64,000 nucleotides of DNA from JADCCX01 sp031431475 (GTDB lineage Bacteria; Pseudomonadota; Alphaproteobacteria; Rhizobiales; Beijerinckiaceae): NCBI GenBank assembly GCA_031431475.1, contig JANPDL010000031.1:62001-126000 (forward strand), written 5' to 3'. The translations under genes were made by a program, and so were the position numbers. Positions 45,070 through 53,512 of this stretch are shown one piece after another. Positions within the stretch are counted from its first letter, which is position 1; every line of letters starts with the position of its first letter. The notes under the pieces are model-generated. The model worked only from the letters and a program-made list of their open reading frames with translations. It had not been told where the DNA came from and did no database searches.

Positions 45070-45807
45070 ATGGCAGCCTCCGAAACGGAAGAAAACTACT
45101 GGCCAGGCTATGTCGATGCCCTGACCACGATGACCATGGTTCTGACCTTCATCATGCTGGTTCTGGGCCTGGCGGTCTTTTCCTTGTCGCAAAACGTATC
45201 CAAAGGCATGCTCGAGTCCATCGCCAGCGCCATGAAGCTGACGGACGGCATGGCGAAAGACATGAGTCCTGACGACATCACCCGGATGGTCATCGAACGT
45301 GTCGAAAAGCAGGACGAGGCGATGGTGGCGGCAAGGGCCGAAGCATCGCGACTGGCAGTTGTCCAACCTGACGAAGTGCGCCAGTCGCTCTCTGGACAGG
45401 CGGTTGAGCCTGGTACTCCCGGTTCGGCGGTGGTGGAGCGCCGTATTGAGTCGGCTGCACTGGCACCGACAGCACCAAATATTCCCGCAATGACCATTAC
45501 GAAACAGCAGGCGCAGCTTCGCCTTGTTTACAAACCGCGTGCCACTGGGCTGGACGATGCTGCCCGTGAAGCCATCGCTCAGGCACTGGCCGCAGACAGC
45601 GCCCTGCAAACGGCAAAGACCGTCGAGATCATAGCTGGCGTCGATTCTGGCAACCTGGCCGTCAGTGACGCGAACCGCATCGCTTATTATCGTGCCTTGA
45701 TCCTGCGCGGCCAGCTGATGGTAGCGGGCATCTCTGCCGATCGCATCAAGGTGCGCGTCGATCCTGCGGTTGCGGCGGATCAGATGATGATCTCGGCAAC
45801 GCCATGA
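45070..45807 (+). CDS. MotB-like (SiiA-like) inner membrane protein with OmpA-type C-terminus
   Basis: 245 residues from the ATG at 45070; a TTG at 45058 would add four residues. After a short cytoplasmic tail a single membrane segment starts right after YWPGYVDALTTM, where D16 occupies the position of the proton-carrying aspartate of MotB/ExbD/TolR. The segment VLTFIMLVLGLAVFSLS follows. A charged helical linker (residues about 45-130) leads to a periplasmic part with a degenerate OmpA/MotB peptidoglycan-binding pattern (SDANRIAYYRALILRGQLMV, then AGISADRIKV). With the MotA-like protein encoded next it should form a proton-driven stator. The same pairing beside a giant adhesin exporter is known as SiiA/SiiB in Salmonella. 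Assignment by motif and context. Confidence 0.78.
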   Translation: MAASETEENYWPGYVDALTTMTMVLTFIMLVLGLAVFSLSQNVSKGMLESIASAMKLTDGMAKDMSPDDITRMVIERVEKQDEAMVAARAEASRLAVVQPDEVRQSLSGQAVEPGTPGSAVVERRIESAALAPTAPNIPAMTITKQQAQLRLVYKPRATGLDDAAREAIAQALAADSALQTAKTVEIIAGVDSGNLAVSDANRIAYYRALILRGQLMVAGISADRIKVRVDPAVAADQMMISATP

Positions 45808-45884
45808 AAACCGGGGCATGTGTGGTTAATTCTTTGGCAGTGGTGTTGGTTTAAATTGCCGCTGGAATTGACTGTGGGGAAGTG

Positions 45885-47675
45885 ATGCGAAAATACTTTT
45901 TTCCAAAATCAGATTTGCAGAGAATTTTTGTCGGTCAGCTGCTTCGCATGCTGTTTCTGGTATCCCTGCTGACTGGCTTGTGCGTCTGGGCCCGCCATTT
46001 CATTCTGGAAGGTATCGCTTCGAACATCTATCTTAACGGCGGTATCATTGCGGTTCTGGGTTTCGGTATTTTGCTTGCCGTCAAGAGCTTGCTTTCACTC
46101 TGGAACGAAGAAGTCGCATTTCAGGCGCTTCAGGAAGCATTCAAGGATATCCGCACCCAGCAGTTGCAGAAGCCGGAGGATCCCTATTGGCGGCACTACC
46201 GCGCCTTGAAGCCCGGTATCGTCTTTTCCAAACCCCGGATCCTGAGCCACAGCTTCGAACTGACCTATGATGAAATGCTGCGGAGTGGCAGCCTCAAGAT
46301 GTCGGTCAGCACGATGCAGAACGTCATGAGCAGCATCGACGACAAGCTGGCGGAAGAACGCTCTTTCCTGACATATCTCACCGGGTTGCTGGTGTTTCTG
46401 GGACTGATCGGCACCTTCATCGGCTTGATGGAGATGGTCGGCTCCGTCGGCGGCATCATCGGCAAGCTGAACTCGGCGTCGTCGCAAAGCTCCGCTGCAA
46501 TCGGCAGCCTCCTCAAGAGCCTTGAGGAACCCCTTCGTGGCATGGCAACCGGCTTCTCCTCGTCGCTTTTCGGACTGTTCAGCTCGCTCGTCGTCGGCAT
46601 GATGGTGCGGTTGAGCGGCACTGCCTCCATGGCCCTGAAGCACGCATTCGAAAGCTGGCTGGCCGGTGTCGCGCAGATCGAAGGCTCCGGTACTGACGAT
46701 GCCGGCAATCTCGCCCGACTTGTCGCCGAGAACATGCTCAATCCCGCAGGAACGGGCGGCGGAGCAGGACAGGCAGCCTCCAGCGGGATAACCGATGTCG
46801 GAATTGTCGCCACCATGGCGCAAGGTTTCGGACGCACGAACTCCACCATCGACAAGATCGCTGATATGGCGCCCAGGATGATGGAGGTTCAGACTGAGCA
46901 GATCGCCCTGATGCGCAGCATAGCGACGTCGCTTGAGCGTATGGCTGGGGATACTGGCGAAATTCGGGGTCAATTGATCACCATGGGTGCTGGCCAGGCG
47001 AGCTCGGTTGAACTGATGCAGGAATTGATCGTTCTCAACCGGACACTCGAAAACCGGCTGACGAGCGGCTTCAACGGCATGGCGCATGTCATGGAGGTCA
47101 CGGGTCAGGCCTATCTCGACGGTCTGCGGCGCCTGACCTCGGAAAACTATGAGACCAACGCCCGACTCGCCAAGCTCCTCGATCTCAAGGCTGCTGGTGA
47201 CCGTATCGCCGAAGTGGCGGTGGGCATCGAGTCCAAGGTCAAGAACGGCATGGGTACCCTGGTCGCGACATTGGAGCGCACGGCGACCTCCATCGATTCC
47301 AGCATGCAGCGCTTCACATCCGAACAGGCAGAGATGAAAGCGATCATGTCATCGCAATCCAGCGGCTCTGTCGGTATCTCGCCGGAATTCGAGGACAAAC
47401 TCACCAACGGTTTTTCCGAGATGTCGCGATCCTTCGAAACGGTTTTTGCGGCCTACTCGACCGTCCTCAACCGCGCGGTCCTTTCGCAAGCGCTGGGAGA
47501 TGGTGAATCAACACCGGTCGGTGGAGCGCTTCATATGCCCGCGGCAAAAAGCTCGATCCCTGAGCACGCCATCAAGGCTGAGGCGAAAGAACTGACCGAG
47601 ATCGATCACGATGAGATGCGGGATCGTCTCTACAAGATGGCGACCTCGATGACACCCAACCGCGCCGCAGGCTAA
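45885..47675 (+). CDS. MotA/TolQ/ExbB-like proton channel protein with long cytoplasmic tail (SiiB-like)
   Basis: 596 residues. ATG at 45885, preceded by GGGGAAG; a GTG at 45882 is too close to it. Two membrane segments near the N-terminus (about residues 17-37 and 48-70) are followed by a cytoplasmic part. The two diagnostic MotA/TolQ segments then follow: LVFLGLIGTFIGLMEMVG (about residues 167-184) and GMATGFSSSLFGLFSSLVVG (about 219-238). The remaining 340 residues are hydrophilic and predicted to be mostly helical coiled coil (MRSIATSLERMAGDTGEIRG, SMQRFTSEQAEMKAIMSS). Usual MotA and TolQ proteins lack such a tail. It should channel protons with the MotB-like protein and pass the energy or signal to the secretion machine or adhesin. 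Confidence 0.82.
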   Translation: MRKYFFPKSDLQRIFVGQLLRMLFLVSLLTGLCVWARHFILEGIASNIYLNGGIIAVLGFGILLAVKSLLSLWNEEVAFQALQEAFKDIRTQQLQKPEDPYWRHYRALKPGIVFSKPRILSHSFELTYDEMLRSGSLKMSVSTMQNVMSSIDDKLAEERSFLTYLTGLLVFLGLIGTFIGLMEMVGSVGGIIGKLNSASSQSSAAIGSLLKSLEEPLRGMATGFSSSLFGLFSSLVVGMMVRLSGTASMALKHAFESWLAGVAQIEGSGTDDAGNLARLVAENMLNPAGTGGGAGQAASSGITDVGIVATMAQGFGRTNSTIDKIADMAPRMMEVQTEQIALMRSIATSLERMAGDTGEIRGQLITMGAGQASSVELMQELIVLNRTLENRLTSGFNGMAHVMEVTGQAYLDGLRRLTSENYETNARLAKLLDLKAAGDRIAEVAVGIESKVKNGMGTLVATLERTATSIDSSMQRFTSEQAEMKAIMSSQSSGSVGISPEFEDKLTNGFSEMSRSFETVFAAYSTVLNRAVLSQALGDGESTPVGGALHMPAAKSSIPEHAIKAEAKELTEIDHDEMRDRLYKMATSMTPNRAAG

Positions 47676-47698
47676 ATTTGCAACAGGACTCTCCGATC

Positions 47699-48151
47699 AT
47701 GGATATCAGTTCAACCCAAGCCGGCCAGCAAACCCAACCGACTGCTGAAGATGCAAGTGCCATGTCTCAACTGGTAGCGGCTTCTGCGCTGCACCGCTCG
47801 CGGCCCGGGTTTTTGTCATTCATGACAAAACCGGCCAACTGGGTGCGCAGCCATCGCCGCTACCCGTGCTATATTATCGGCGTACTGGACATTCTTGATC
47901 GCGGTGTGCCGCTCGATGGTATGGTCACGGAGATATCCGAGGGCGGTGCGCTTTTCCGGACGGCCTCGACCTTCATCTTCGACCGGCGTCGCGCTCCGGT
48001 ATCCCTGCGCTTTACGGACCGCGAGTGGCGTGGCGAAATCGTCAATGTCAAAGCGAATGGTTACGGTGTCAGGCTGGATAATCCGGTCAGTGCCGAAGAA
48101 ATTGAATTCATTATTGGTCGCTACGGCACGCCGGACATCGTGGCCAACTGA
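47699..48151 (+). CDS. PilZ-domain-like protein, candidate c-di-GMP receptor
   Basis: 150 residues. The ATG at 47699 has an AGGA site eight bases upstream; a TTG at 47678 is an alternative. After a low-complexity N-terminus (residues 1-30) the PilZ pattern appears: R50-S-H-R-R54 gives the RxxxR motif, and E78-I-S-E-G-G83 aligns with the [D/N]xSxxG motif but with Glu in the first position. The remaining beta-barrel (VSLRFTDREWRGEIVNVKAN, then GYGVRLD) fits PilZ. Its place 23 bases after the proton channel gene and 1 base before a GGDEF-EAL gene strongly suggests that it senses c-di-GMP for the secretion/adhesion machine. The altered motif leaves ligand binding uncertain. Confidence 0.8.
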   Translation: MDISSTQAGQQTQPTAEDASAMSQLVAASALHRSRPGFLSFMTKPANWVRSHRRYPCYIIGVLDILDRGVPLDGMVTEISEGGALFRTASTFIFDRRRAPVSLRFTDREWRGEIVNVKANGYGVRLDNPVSAEEIEFIIGRYGTPDIVAN

Positions 48152-48152
48152 C

Positions 48153-49970
48153 ATGCGGTTACAGCGGTCCGACCAGAATCCTGATCTCGCCAAGCCACTG
48201 CCGCCCGCGTCTGACAGGAGAGTTCAAAAGGGCAATATCTTCGGCTCGATCGGGATTATATCGCTCTTGGGCGTATTGGCGCTGATTGCCGGTCTTTTCG
48301 TCATCGCGGATGATGGTTTTTTTCAACGTGATCGCCTTGTCCTGAAGGCGGCGATCGAGCGCATTGCGCCTGACCGGCCACTGGCGAAGAGTGATATGGC
48401 CGGAGTCAATGCCACCGCTGGGCTGGAATCGCTGCGAATAGGTGCTGCTGCGACCCGTAGCCTGAGCGAATACCATCTCACGCTCGATAACGCGTCTGGC
48501 CAGGCCTTGATTTGGAGGCGCTCGCATTCGTTTGTTTCGCTTACCGCCATCGGTATGTCTCTGGTCGTGATCGCAATGGTCGCGTTTTTCGGCATCGCCC
48601 GGGTTGCAAGGTTCCAGGCTACGTCGCTCAGATCGGTGGTTGACGAGATCGAGGGCCGGGCCATGGACATGGCGATGCGCGACCCGCTCACTGGCCTTTT
48701 CAATCGTTCAGCCTTCCGGCGGCGGCTGGAGAATGCTGTGGCCAAGCGCGCGGGCAAGGAATTGATTGGTGTGCTCTATGTGGATCTTGATCGCTTCAAG
48801 GAAGTCAATGACGGCTTTGGCCACCATGCCGGTGACACGCTTCTGTCCAGGGTCACCGACAGATTGCGGGAGCTTTCGGGTCCGGACGTAACGATTGCGC
48901 GGCTGGGCGGTGATGAATTTGCGCTTATCATCGAACGGCAGGCTGAGGAAGCCGACATCGAGGCATTTGGGCAATCGATCAGTCGGGCGCTTGGGGAACC
49001 TTTCGACATTGGCGAGGCAGAGGTTTCGATTGGTGGTTCTGTCGGTCTTGCTGTTGCTCCGGTCGATGCCTTTGAGACGGGTGAACTGGTGCGGCGCGCG
49101 GATATCGCCATGTATCGTGTCAAGGAATCGGGCAGGGGCACATGCCTTCGCTTTGACGAGTCGATGGAGGACGATGCCAAGAAGCGCAAGTCGCTCGAGT
49201 CGGATTTGCGCAAGGCTCTGGACCGCGGCGAACTGCATCTGAACTATCAGCCCTACTTCGCCTCCGATGGTGAAACGATGGTTGGTGTCGAGGCACTGGT
49301 CCGCTGGAAACACCCCGAGCAGGGGTTGATTTCCCCCGCTGTTTTCGTGCCCATTGCCGAGGATTCGGGGCTGATCCACCAGCTCAGTGATTTCGTGATG
49401 CAGACTGCCATGCGCCAGGCGATGGAATGGCCTGATCTCACACTGGCGCTCAATTTGTCGCCGGTGCAGTTCCGCCGCAAGGAAACAGTCGGGACACTGC
49501 TTGGCTTTGTCGAAGAGATCGGCATTGACCCCAAAAGGATCGAGATCGAGATCACCGAAGGCGTTCTGGTGGAGGATACGGAAACCGCGGTCCGCGTGCT
49601 GAAGCAATTCCATGATGCCGGTATGCATATCGCGCTTGATGACTTCGGCACGGGCTACTCCTCACTCAGCTATCTCCGGCGCTTTCCATTCGACAAACTC
49701 AAGATCGACCAGAGCTTCGTGCGTAACCTCGGCGGCGGACCTGGGTCGGCAGCCATCATTCATGCCGTGGTTTCACTCGGGCGTGCACTAGGCTTGATCG
49801 TCCATGCAGAGGGCGTGGAAACCCTCGAGCATCACATCTTCCTGCGGGCCTCCGGCTGCCACCACATGCAAGGGTTTTATTTCGCCAGGCCGATGCCCGC
49901 CGAAGAGATCACCAAGATCGCGACGAAGCAGATCGGCATGATCCGGCCCTATCCACGCATGTGGGCGTGA
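48153..49970 (+). CDS. Membrane-anchored GGDEF-EAL protein (c-di-GMP turnover)
   Basis: 605 residues from the ATG at 48153, one base after the PilZ stop; the much longer upstream frame is only the shadow of that gene. Two membrane segments (about residues 30-53 and 128-152) bracket a small periplasmic sensor region. The GGDEF domain has an intact active site (ARLGGDEFALI), but the upstream inhibitory RxxD site is not apparent (SGPD in its place). The EAL domain keeps the catalytic set: VEALVRW, NLSPVQF, EITEG, DDFGTGYSSL, LKIDQSFV and HAEGVET. It could make or break c-di-GMP; both domains look active on paper. The gene ends the adhesin locus and likely supplies or clears the signal read by the PilZ protein. 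Confidence 0.93.
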   Translation: MRLQRSDQNPDLAKPLPPASDRRVQKGNIFGSIGIISLLGVLALIAGLFVIADDGFFQRDRLVLKAAIERIAPDRPLAKSDMAGVNATAGLESLRIGAAATRSLSEYHLTLDNASGQALIWRRSHSFVSLTAIGMSLVVIAMVAFFGIARVARFQATSLRSVVDEIEGRAMDMAMRDPLTGLFNRSAFRRRLENAVAKRAGKELIGVLYVDLDRFKEVNDGFGHHAGDTLLSRVTDRLRELSGPDVTIARLGGDEFALIIERQAEEADIEAFGQSISRALGEPFDIGEAEVSIGGSVGLAVAPVDAFETGELVRRADIAMYRVKESGRGTCLRFDESMEDDAKKRKSLESDLRKALDRGELHLNYQPYFASDGETMVGVEALVRWKHPEQGLISPAVFVPIAEDSGLIHQLSDFVMQTAMRQAMEWPDLTLALNLSPVQFRRKETVGTLLGFVEEIGIDPKRIEIEITEGVLVEDTETAVRVLKQFHDAGMHIALDDFGTGYSSLSYLRRFPFDKLKIDQSFVRNLGGGPGSAAIIHAVVSLGRALGLIVHAEGVETLEHHIFLRASGCHHMQGFYFARPMPAEEITKIATKQIGMIRPYPRMWA

Positions 49971-50143
49971 TGTCCTGGTCGGAATGACTGCCCCCGAAAT
50001 CGACAAGTGCCACAGACTTCCGACTGAATTGATTGCCTATGACGCATGAATAACCTTCGGATGTCACGCTTGCACCAAGGCAGTTCCTTGTCGTTCATGT
50101 TTTTTGAACTCAAGAGCATGTGAGATTCCGGTGTGATCTCATT

Positions 50144-51307
50144 TCAGAATGACCGTGGCAAGCCGAGCATGTGCTCCGCCACGTAGGACAGGATCAGGTT
50201 GGTAGAGATCGGCGCGACCTGATAAAGCCGCGTCTCGCGGAACTTGCGCTCGACATCGTACTCGCAAGCGAAGCCAAAGCCACCGTGGAACTGGATGCAG
50301 GCATTTGCAGCCTCCCAACTGGCCTTGGCGGCAAGATATTTGGCCATATTGGCTTGAGCACCGCAAGGCTGGCACGCATCAAAAAGGCGGCAGGCTTCAT
50401 AGCGCATCAGGTTGGCGGCCTCGAGCTCGATGAAACATTCGGCAATGGGGAACTGCACACCCTGGTTCTGCCCGATCGGGCGACCGAAGATGATGCGCTC
50501 TTTGGCATAGGCAGTTACCTTGTCGACAAACCAGTAACCGTCGCCGATACACTCGGCCGCGATCAGCGTACGTTCGGCATTGAGGCCATCGAGAATGTAC
50601 TTGAAGCCCTTACCTTCTTCGCCGATCAGGCTCTCGACCGGGATTTCGAGATTGTCGAAGAACAGCTCATTGGTCTCGTGATTGACCATATTGGGGATCG
50701 GTCGGACCGCGAGGCCGTTGCCGATGGCCTGCCGGAGGTCAACGAGGAAGATCGACATCCCCTCAGACTTTTTCTTGACCTGATCGATCGGTGTGGTGCG
50801 TGCCAGAAGGATCATCAGGTCTGAATGCTGGATCCGGCTGATCCAGACCTTCTGGCCATTGATGACATAGCGATCACCTCGCTTGACAGCTGTGGTCTTG
50901 ATCTTGGTGGTATCGGTGCCTGTCGTCGGCTCGGTCACACCCATGGATTGCAGGCGCAATTCGCCAGAGGCTATCCTGGGCAGATAATAGCTCTTCTGCT
51001 CCGGCGAACCATGCCTGAGCAGCGTGCCCATATTGTAAAGCTGGCCATGGCAGGCACCGGAGTTTCCACCCGAGCGGTTGATCTCTTCCATAATGACCGA
51101 TGCTTCCGTGAGGCCGAGGCCTGACCCGCCGTACTCCTCCGGTATCAGAGCCGCCATCCAACCAGCTTTGGTCAGGGCATCGACGAATTCTTCCGGATAG
51201 CCGCGTTTCTCATCAATCTTGCGGTGATACTGGGGCGGGAATTGCTGGCACAGATCGCGGATAGCCTCGCGGATTTCAGGATAAAGATCGCTACCGACAG
51301 TGTTCAT
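50144..51307 (-). CDS. Acyl-CoA dehydrogenase family protein
   Basis: 387 residues from the ATG at 51307, 22 bases after the hydratase stop. Family features: EYGGSGLGLTEASVIMEEI, MGVTEPTTGTDTTKIKTTAV (FAD loop), QKVWISRIQHSD, KERIIFGRPIGQNQGVQFPI and FHGGFGFACEYDVERKFRE. The usual catalytic Glu of the C-terminal IYEGTSQ motif is missing (LYQVAPIS instead), while a Glu is present in LNAERTLIAAE, the position used by isovaleryl- and long-chain acyl-CoA dehydrogenases. It should oxidise a branched or dicarboxylic acyl-CoA using FAD and ETF. It is the last gene of the operon; a comparable gene accompanies the Pseudomonas itaconate locus. Confidence 0.9.
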   Translation of the reverse strand: MNTVGSDLYPEIREAIRDLCQQFPPQYHRKIDEKRGYPEEFVDALTKAGWMAALIPEEYGGSGLGLTEASVIMEEINRSGGNSGACHGQLYNMGTLLRHGSPEQKSYYLPRIASGELRLQSMGVTEPTTGTDTTKIKTTAVKRGDRYVINGQKVWISRIQHSDLMILLARTTPIDQVKKKSEGMSIFLVDLRQAIGNGLAVRPIPNMVNHETNELFFDNLEIPVESLIGEEGKGFKYILDGLNAERTLIAAECIGDGYWFVDKVTAYAKERIIFGRPIGQNQGVQFPIAECFIELEAANLMRYEACRLFDACQPCGAQANMAKYLAAKASWEAANACIQFHGGFGFACEYDVERKFRETRLYQVAPISTNLILSYVAEHMLGLPRSF

Positions 51308-51329
51308 GGGATTCTCTTGATCGTGCTTG

Positions 51330-52178
51330 TCATATGAAGTCCGCAATGCCGTCCATGATCAGCATACCGCGCTTTTCGGCCCAGAGCCGGGCTATGCCAG
51401 GAGCTGTCAGGGTGCCATGAATCGCAAAGGGATCGATGTGGAAGGTTGGTGCCACGGCACGGAAGACAAAGCGAGAGACGCGTATTCCTGGCATCACCCG
51501 GCAGAGACCATCAAGCAACAACGTCGCGATCAGCGGTCCGTGAACGATGAGACCGGGATAACCCTCCTCTTTCGTGACGTAGTCGAGATCGTAGTGGATG
51601 CGATGCGAGTTGAAGGTCAGCGCAGAATAGCGAAACAGCAGCACGGGGTCCGGCGTAACAGAGAATTTCCAGTCAGCATTCGCTGGCGCAGCAACGGACG
51701 ATGGCGTGGCTGCGCCAGGTGATGCCATCCCGCGATACACAATATCGTGCTCCTCCGTGATCGCCAGGCCCGCTTCTCCGGTGATCTCGTGACGCACGGT
51801 AACAAAGACAAGGTCACCGGATTTTCCCGGTTTGTGTTCCACTTTTGTGACCGTCGAGATGCGCCGGAATGTTTTGCCGATCAGCAAGGGCTTCAGGAAA
51901 ACCAGTCGGCTTCCCGCCCACATCCGTCGCGGCAGCGGCACCGGCGGCAGGAAACCACCCCGTACTGGATGTCCATCAGGCCCCGCATCACTCAACGGGC
52001 TGATCGGAAGGAAATGTAGCCAGTGCCAGAGTGGTGGCAGCGCGATGCCATCCTGATAAAATCCGTCGCTGCGGTTGAGCGTGGCAGCGAGTGCATTCGC
52101 AGGGAAAGGCGCGATGGTTTCGCCGGATGTCTCCGACTTGCCGATCCATGTCTTCAGAAGGCCGAGATCAATGGTCAT
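51330..52178 (-). CDS. MaoC/FAS1-like dehydratase, itaconyl-CoA or mesaconyl-CoA hydratase candidate
   Basis: 282 residues. It has a double-hotdog arrangement: an N-terminal FAS1-like half with LPPLWHWLHFLP and PLPRRMWAGSRLVF, and a C-terminal hydratase half with LLFRYSALTFNSHRIHYDLDYV, where the R-x-S-A-L...N-x-H-R-I-H-Y-D pattern carries the catalytic Asp/His pair. This is the HTD2/mesaconyl-C4-CoA hydratase subfamily, which also contains the itaconyl-CoA hydratase Ich. It would hydrate a C5 dicarboxylic enoyl-CoA to citramalyl-CoA. It overlaps the PrpD-like gene by 4 bases. The subfamily is clear; the exact substrate is inferred from the operon. Confidence 0.85.
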   Translation of the reverse strand: MTIDLGLLKTWIGKSETSGETIAPFPANALAATLNRSDGFYQDGIALPPLWHWLHFLPISPLSDAGPDGHPVRGGFLPPVPLPRRMWAGSRLVFLKPLLIGKTFRRISTVTKVEHKPGKSGDLVFVTVRHEITGEAGLAITEEHDIVYRGMASPGAATPSSVAAPANADWKFSVTPDPVLLFRYSALTFNSHRIHYDLDYVTKEEGYPGLIVHGPLIATLLLDGLCRVMPGIRVSRFVFRAVAPTFHIDPFAIHGTLTAPGIARLWAEKRGMLIMDGIADFI

Positions 52179-53512
52179 GCCGTTCGTCTCAGTTGCGCGG
52201 CAAACACGCCTGTGCCTTGCTCTTCAAGCATATCGATTGCTGCACACAGCGCTTCCACCTTCTCTGCACCGACAAGCGCGTTCGCCTTGGCGCGGAGTTT
52301 CCATGCCTTTTCAGGCAAAGGCATTGGCTGGTCGAGGTCATGAACCGCTGCTGTTTGCTGCCCTGAACTGTAGCGTATCACCACGTGGGCTTGGGTGTCG
52401 CGGAAGTCCGGATAAGGCTCAACAGTCACCTTATCCCTCAACCGGATCAGAACGGGGTCATGGCAGGCTGCATCGGAGAAAGTCTCAAGCGCACCCGTAT
52501 CAATTCCTGCCAGAGCCATCGCGGTTGTCAGCCGATAGCTGAATTTTGCTTCAAGACCGGTGGTGGGCGTCGGAAGGTCGCAGACCCTGAGCCACTTCGG
52601 AGCGACAGACAGCGTCACAGAGGCAATATCCTGTATATTGATCGTATCACCATTCACCGCCGTAGCGATGGCCTCAAGCGCCGGATGCGTTCCGTGGCAG
52701 CAGGCGTGAAACTTGTGTTGCACAAGGCGAAAGCGGAAGTCTTCGCCCAGTCCCGCCAGTGCATTCGCTGGATCAGCCATTGCATCGGCATGGGTCTCCG
52801 CAAACCCCTGTGCGCATTCGATGCCGTCCGGCCTTGAAACGAAACCATCCGCCGCGAGCAACGCTGCCTCGACGCCGTTACAAGCCGCGATGCCGGCATT
52901 GTAAGGCTTCCCCATGGTACCAAACTGCGACTTGAGGCCGGAGGCCCGCGTGGCGGTGAGGCCAAGCGCATGGGCAGTGCGCTCGGCATCGAGACCAAGC
53001 AGCCGTGCTGCAGCTGCGGTGGCACCGAACGCGCCAGCAGTTGCGGTCTGATGAAAACCCCTGTTGTAGTGCTCCATACCGAGGAAGCGCCCGACACGGC
53101 AGGCCGTCTCCATGCCAATCAGCGCCGCATCAAGGAAAGCGCGACCACTGGCTTGTGTTTTCTCCGCTACCGCAAGAGCCGCGGAGAATATCACTACGCT
53201 GGGATGGCCAATGTAGTCGAAATGCGTATCATCATAGTCGAGCGCGTGGCTCGCTGCGCCGTTGGCCAAAGCCGCCTGCCGGGCTGGAAGTTTGGCGGCA
53301 TACCCGAAAACGCTCGCCTCGGCCTTGCCGCCATCAGCCAATGCCAGCGCCGCCACCTTGCGGCTCACCGGCTCCACCGCGCCTGCGAGCCCGCAGGCCG
53401 CCCAATCGAGCAACGACAGTTTCAATACCTCGCGCGCTTCATTCTGCAGCACCGCCGTCGGAGTCTCTGCCGCGAAGGTCGCAAGGATTGATGTTATCGG
53501 AAGCGGTTTCAC
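52175..53512 (-). CDS. MmgE/PrpD family protein
   Basis: 445 residues from a GTG at 53512 that overlaps the fumarase stop (GTGA junction); the longer frame to 53560 lies inside the fumarase gene. Family signatures: SHALDYDDTHFDYIGHPS, GLTATRASGLKSQFGTMGKP, and KFHACCHGTHPALEA. The family includes 2-methylcitrate dehydratase and cis-aconitate decarboxylase, which act on tricarboxylic or C5-C7 diacids. In this operon, beside class I fumarase and a CoA-hydratase, it probably dehydrates or isomerises a branched dicarboxylic acid. An equivalent gene is present in the itaconate locus of Pseudomonas, where its role is also accessory. Confidence 0.88.
   Translation of the reverse strand: MKPLPITSILATFAAETPTAVLQNEAREVLKLSLLDWAACGLAGAVEPVSRKVAALALADGGKAEASVFGYAAKLPARQAALANGAASHALDYDDTHFDYIGHPSVVIFSAALAVAEKTQASGRAFLDAALIGMETACRVGRFLGMEHYNRGFHQTATAGAFGATAAAARLLGLDAERTAHALGLTATRASGLKSQFGTMGKPYNAGIAACNGVEAALLAADGFVSRPDGIECAQGFAETHADAMADPANALAGLGEDFRFRLVQHKFHACCHGTHPALEAIATAVNGDTINIQDIASVTLSVAPKWLRVCDLPTPTTGLEAKFSYRLTTAMALAGIDTGALETFSDAACHDPVLIRLRDKVTVEPYPDFRDTQAHVVIRYSSGQQTAAVHDLDQPMPLPEKAWKLRAKANALVGAEKVEALCAAIDMLEEQGTGVFAAQLRRTA

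Noticed and set aside
45070..47675. Zorya anti-phage defence (ZorA with long tail plus ZorB)
   Set aside because: The pair resembles ZorA/ZorB in layout, but no ZorC, ZorD or ZorE gene is present and the neighbours are a type I secretion system and c-di-GMP genes, which fits SiiA/SiiB better.
47895..48152. Longer start for the GGDEF-EAL protein
   Set aside because: The 86 extra codons overlap the PilZ gene in another frame and have an Arg/Ser-rich shadow composition; the ATG at 48153 directly follows the PilZ stop.
50121..50141. Terminator TGAGAT-N9-ATCTCA between the GGDEF-EAL and acyl-CoA dehydrogenase genes
   Set aside because: Only six pairs, A/T-rich, and followed by just three T residues; too weak to call.
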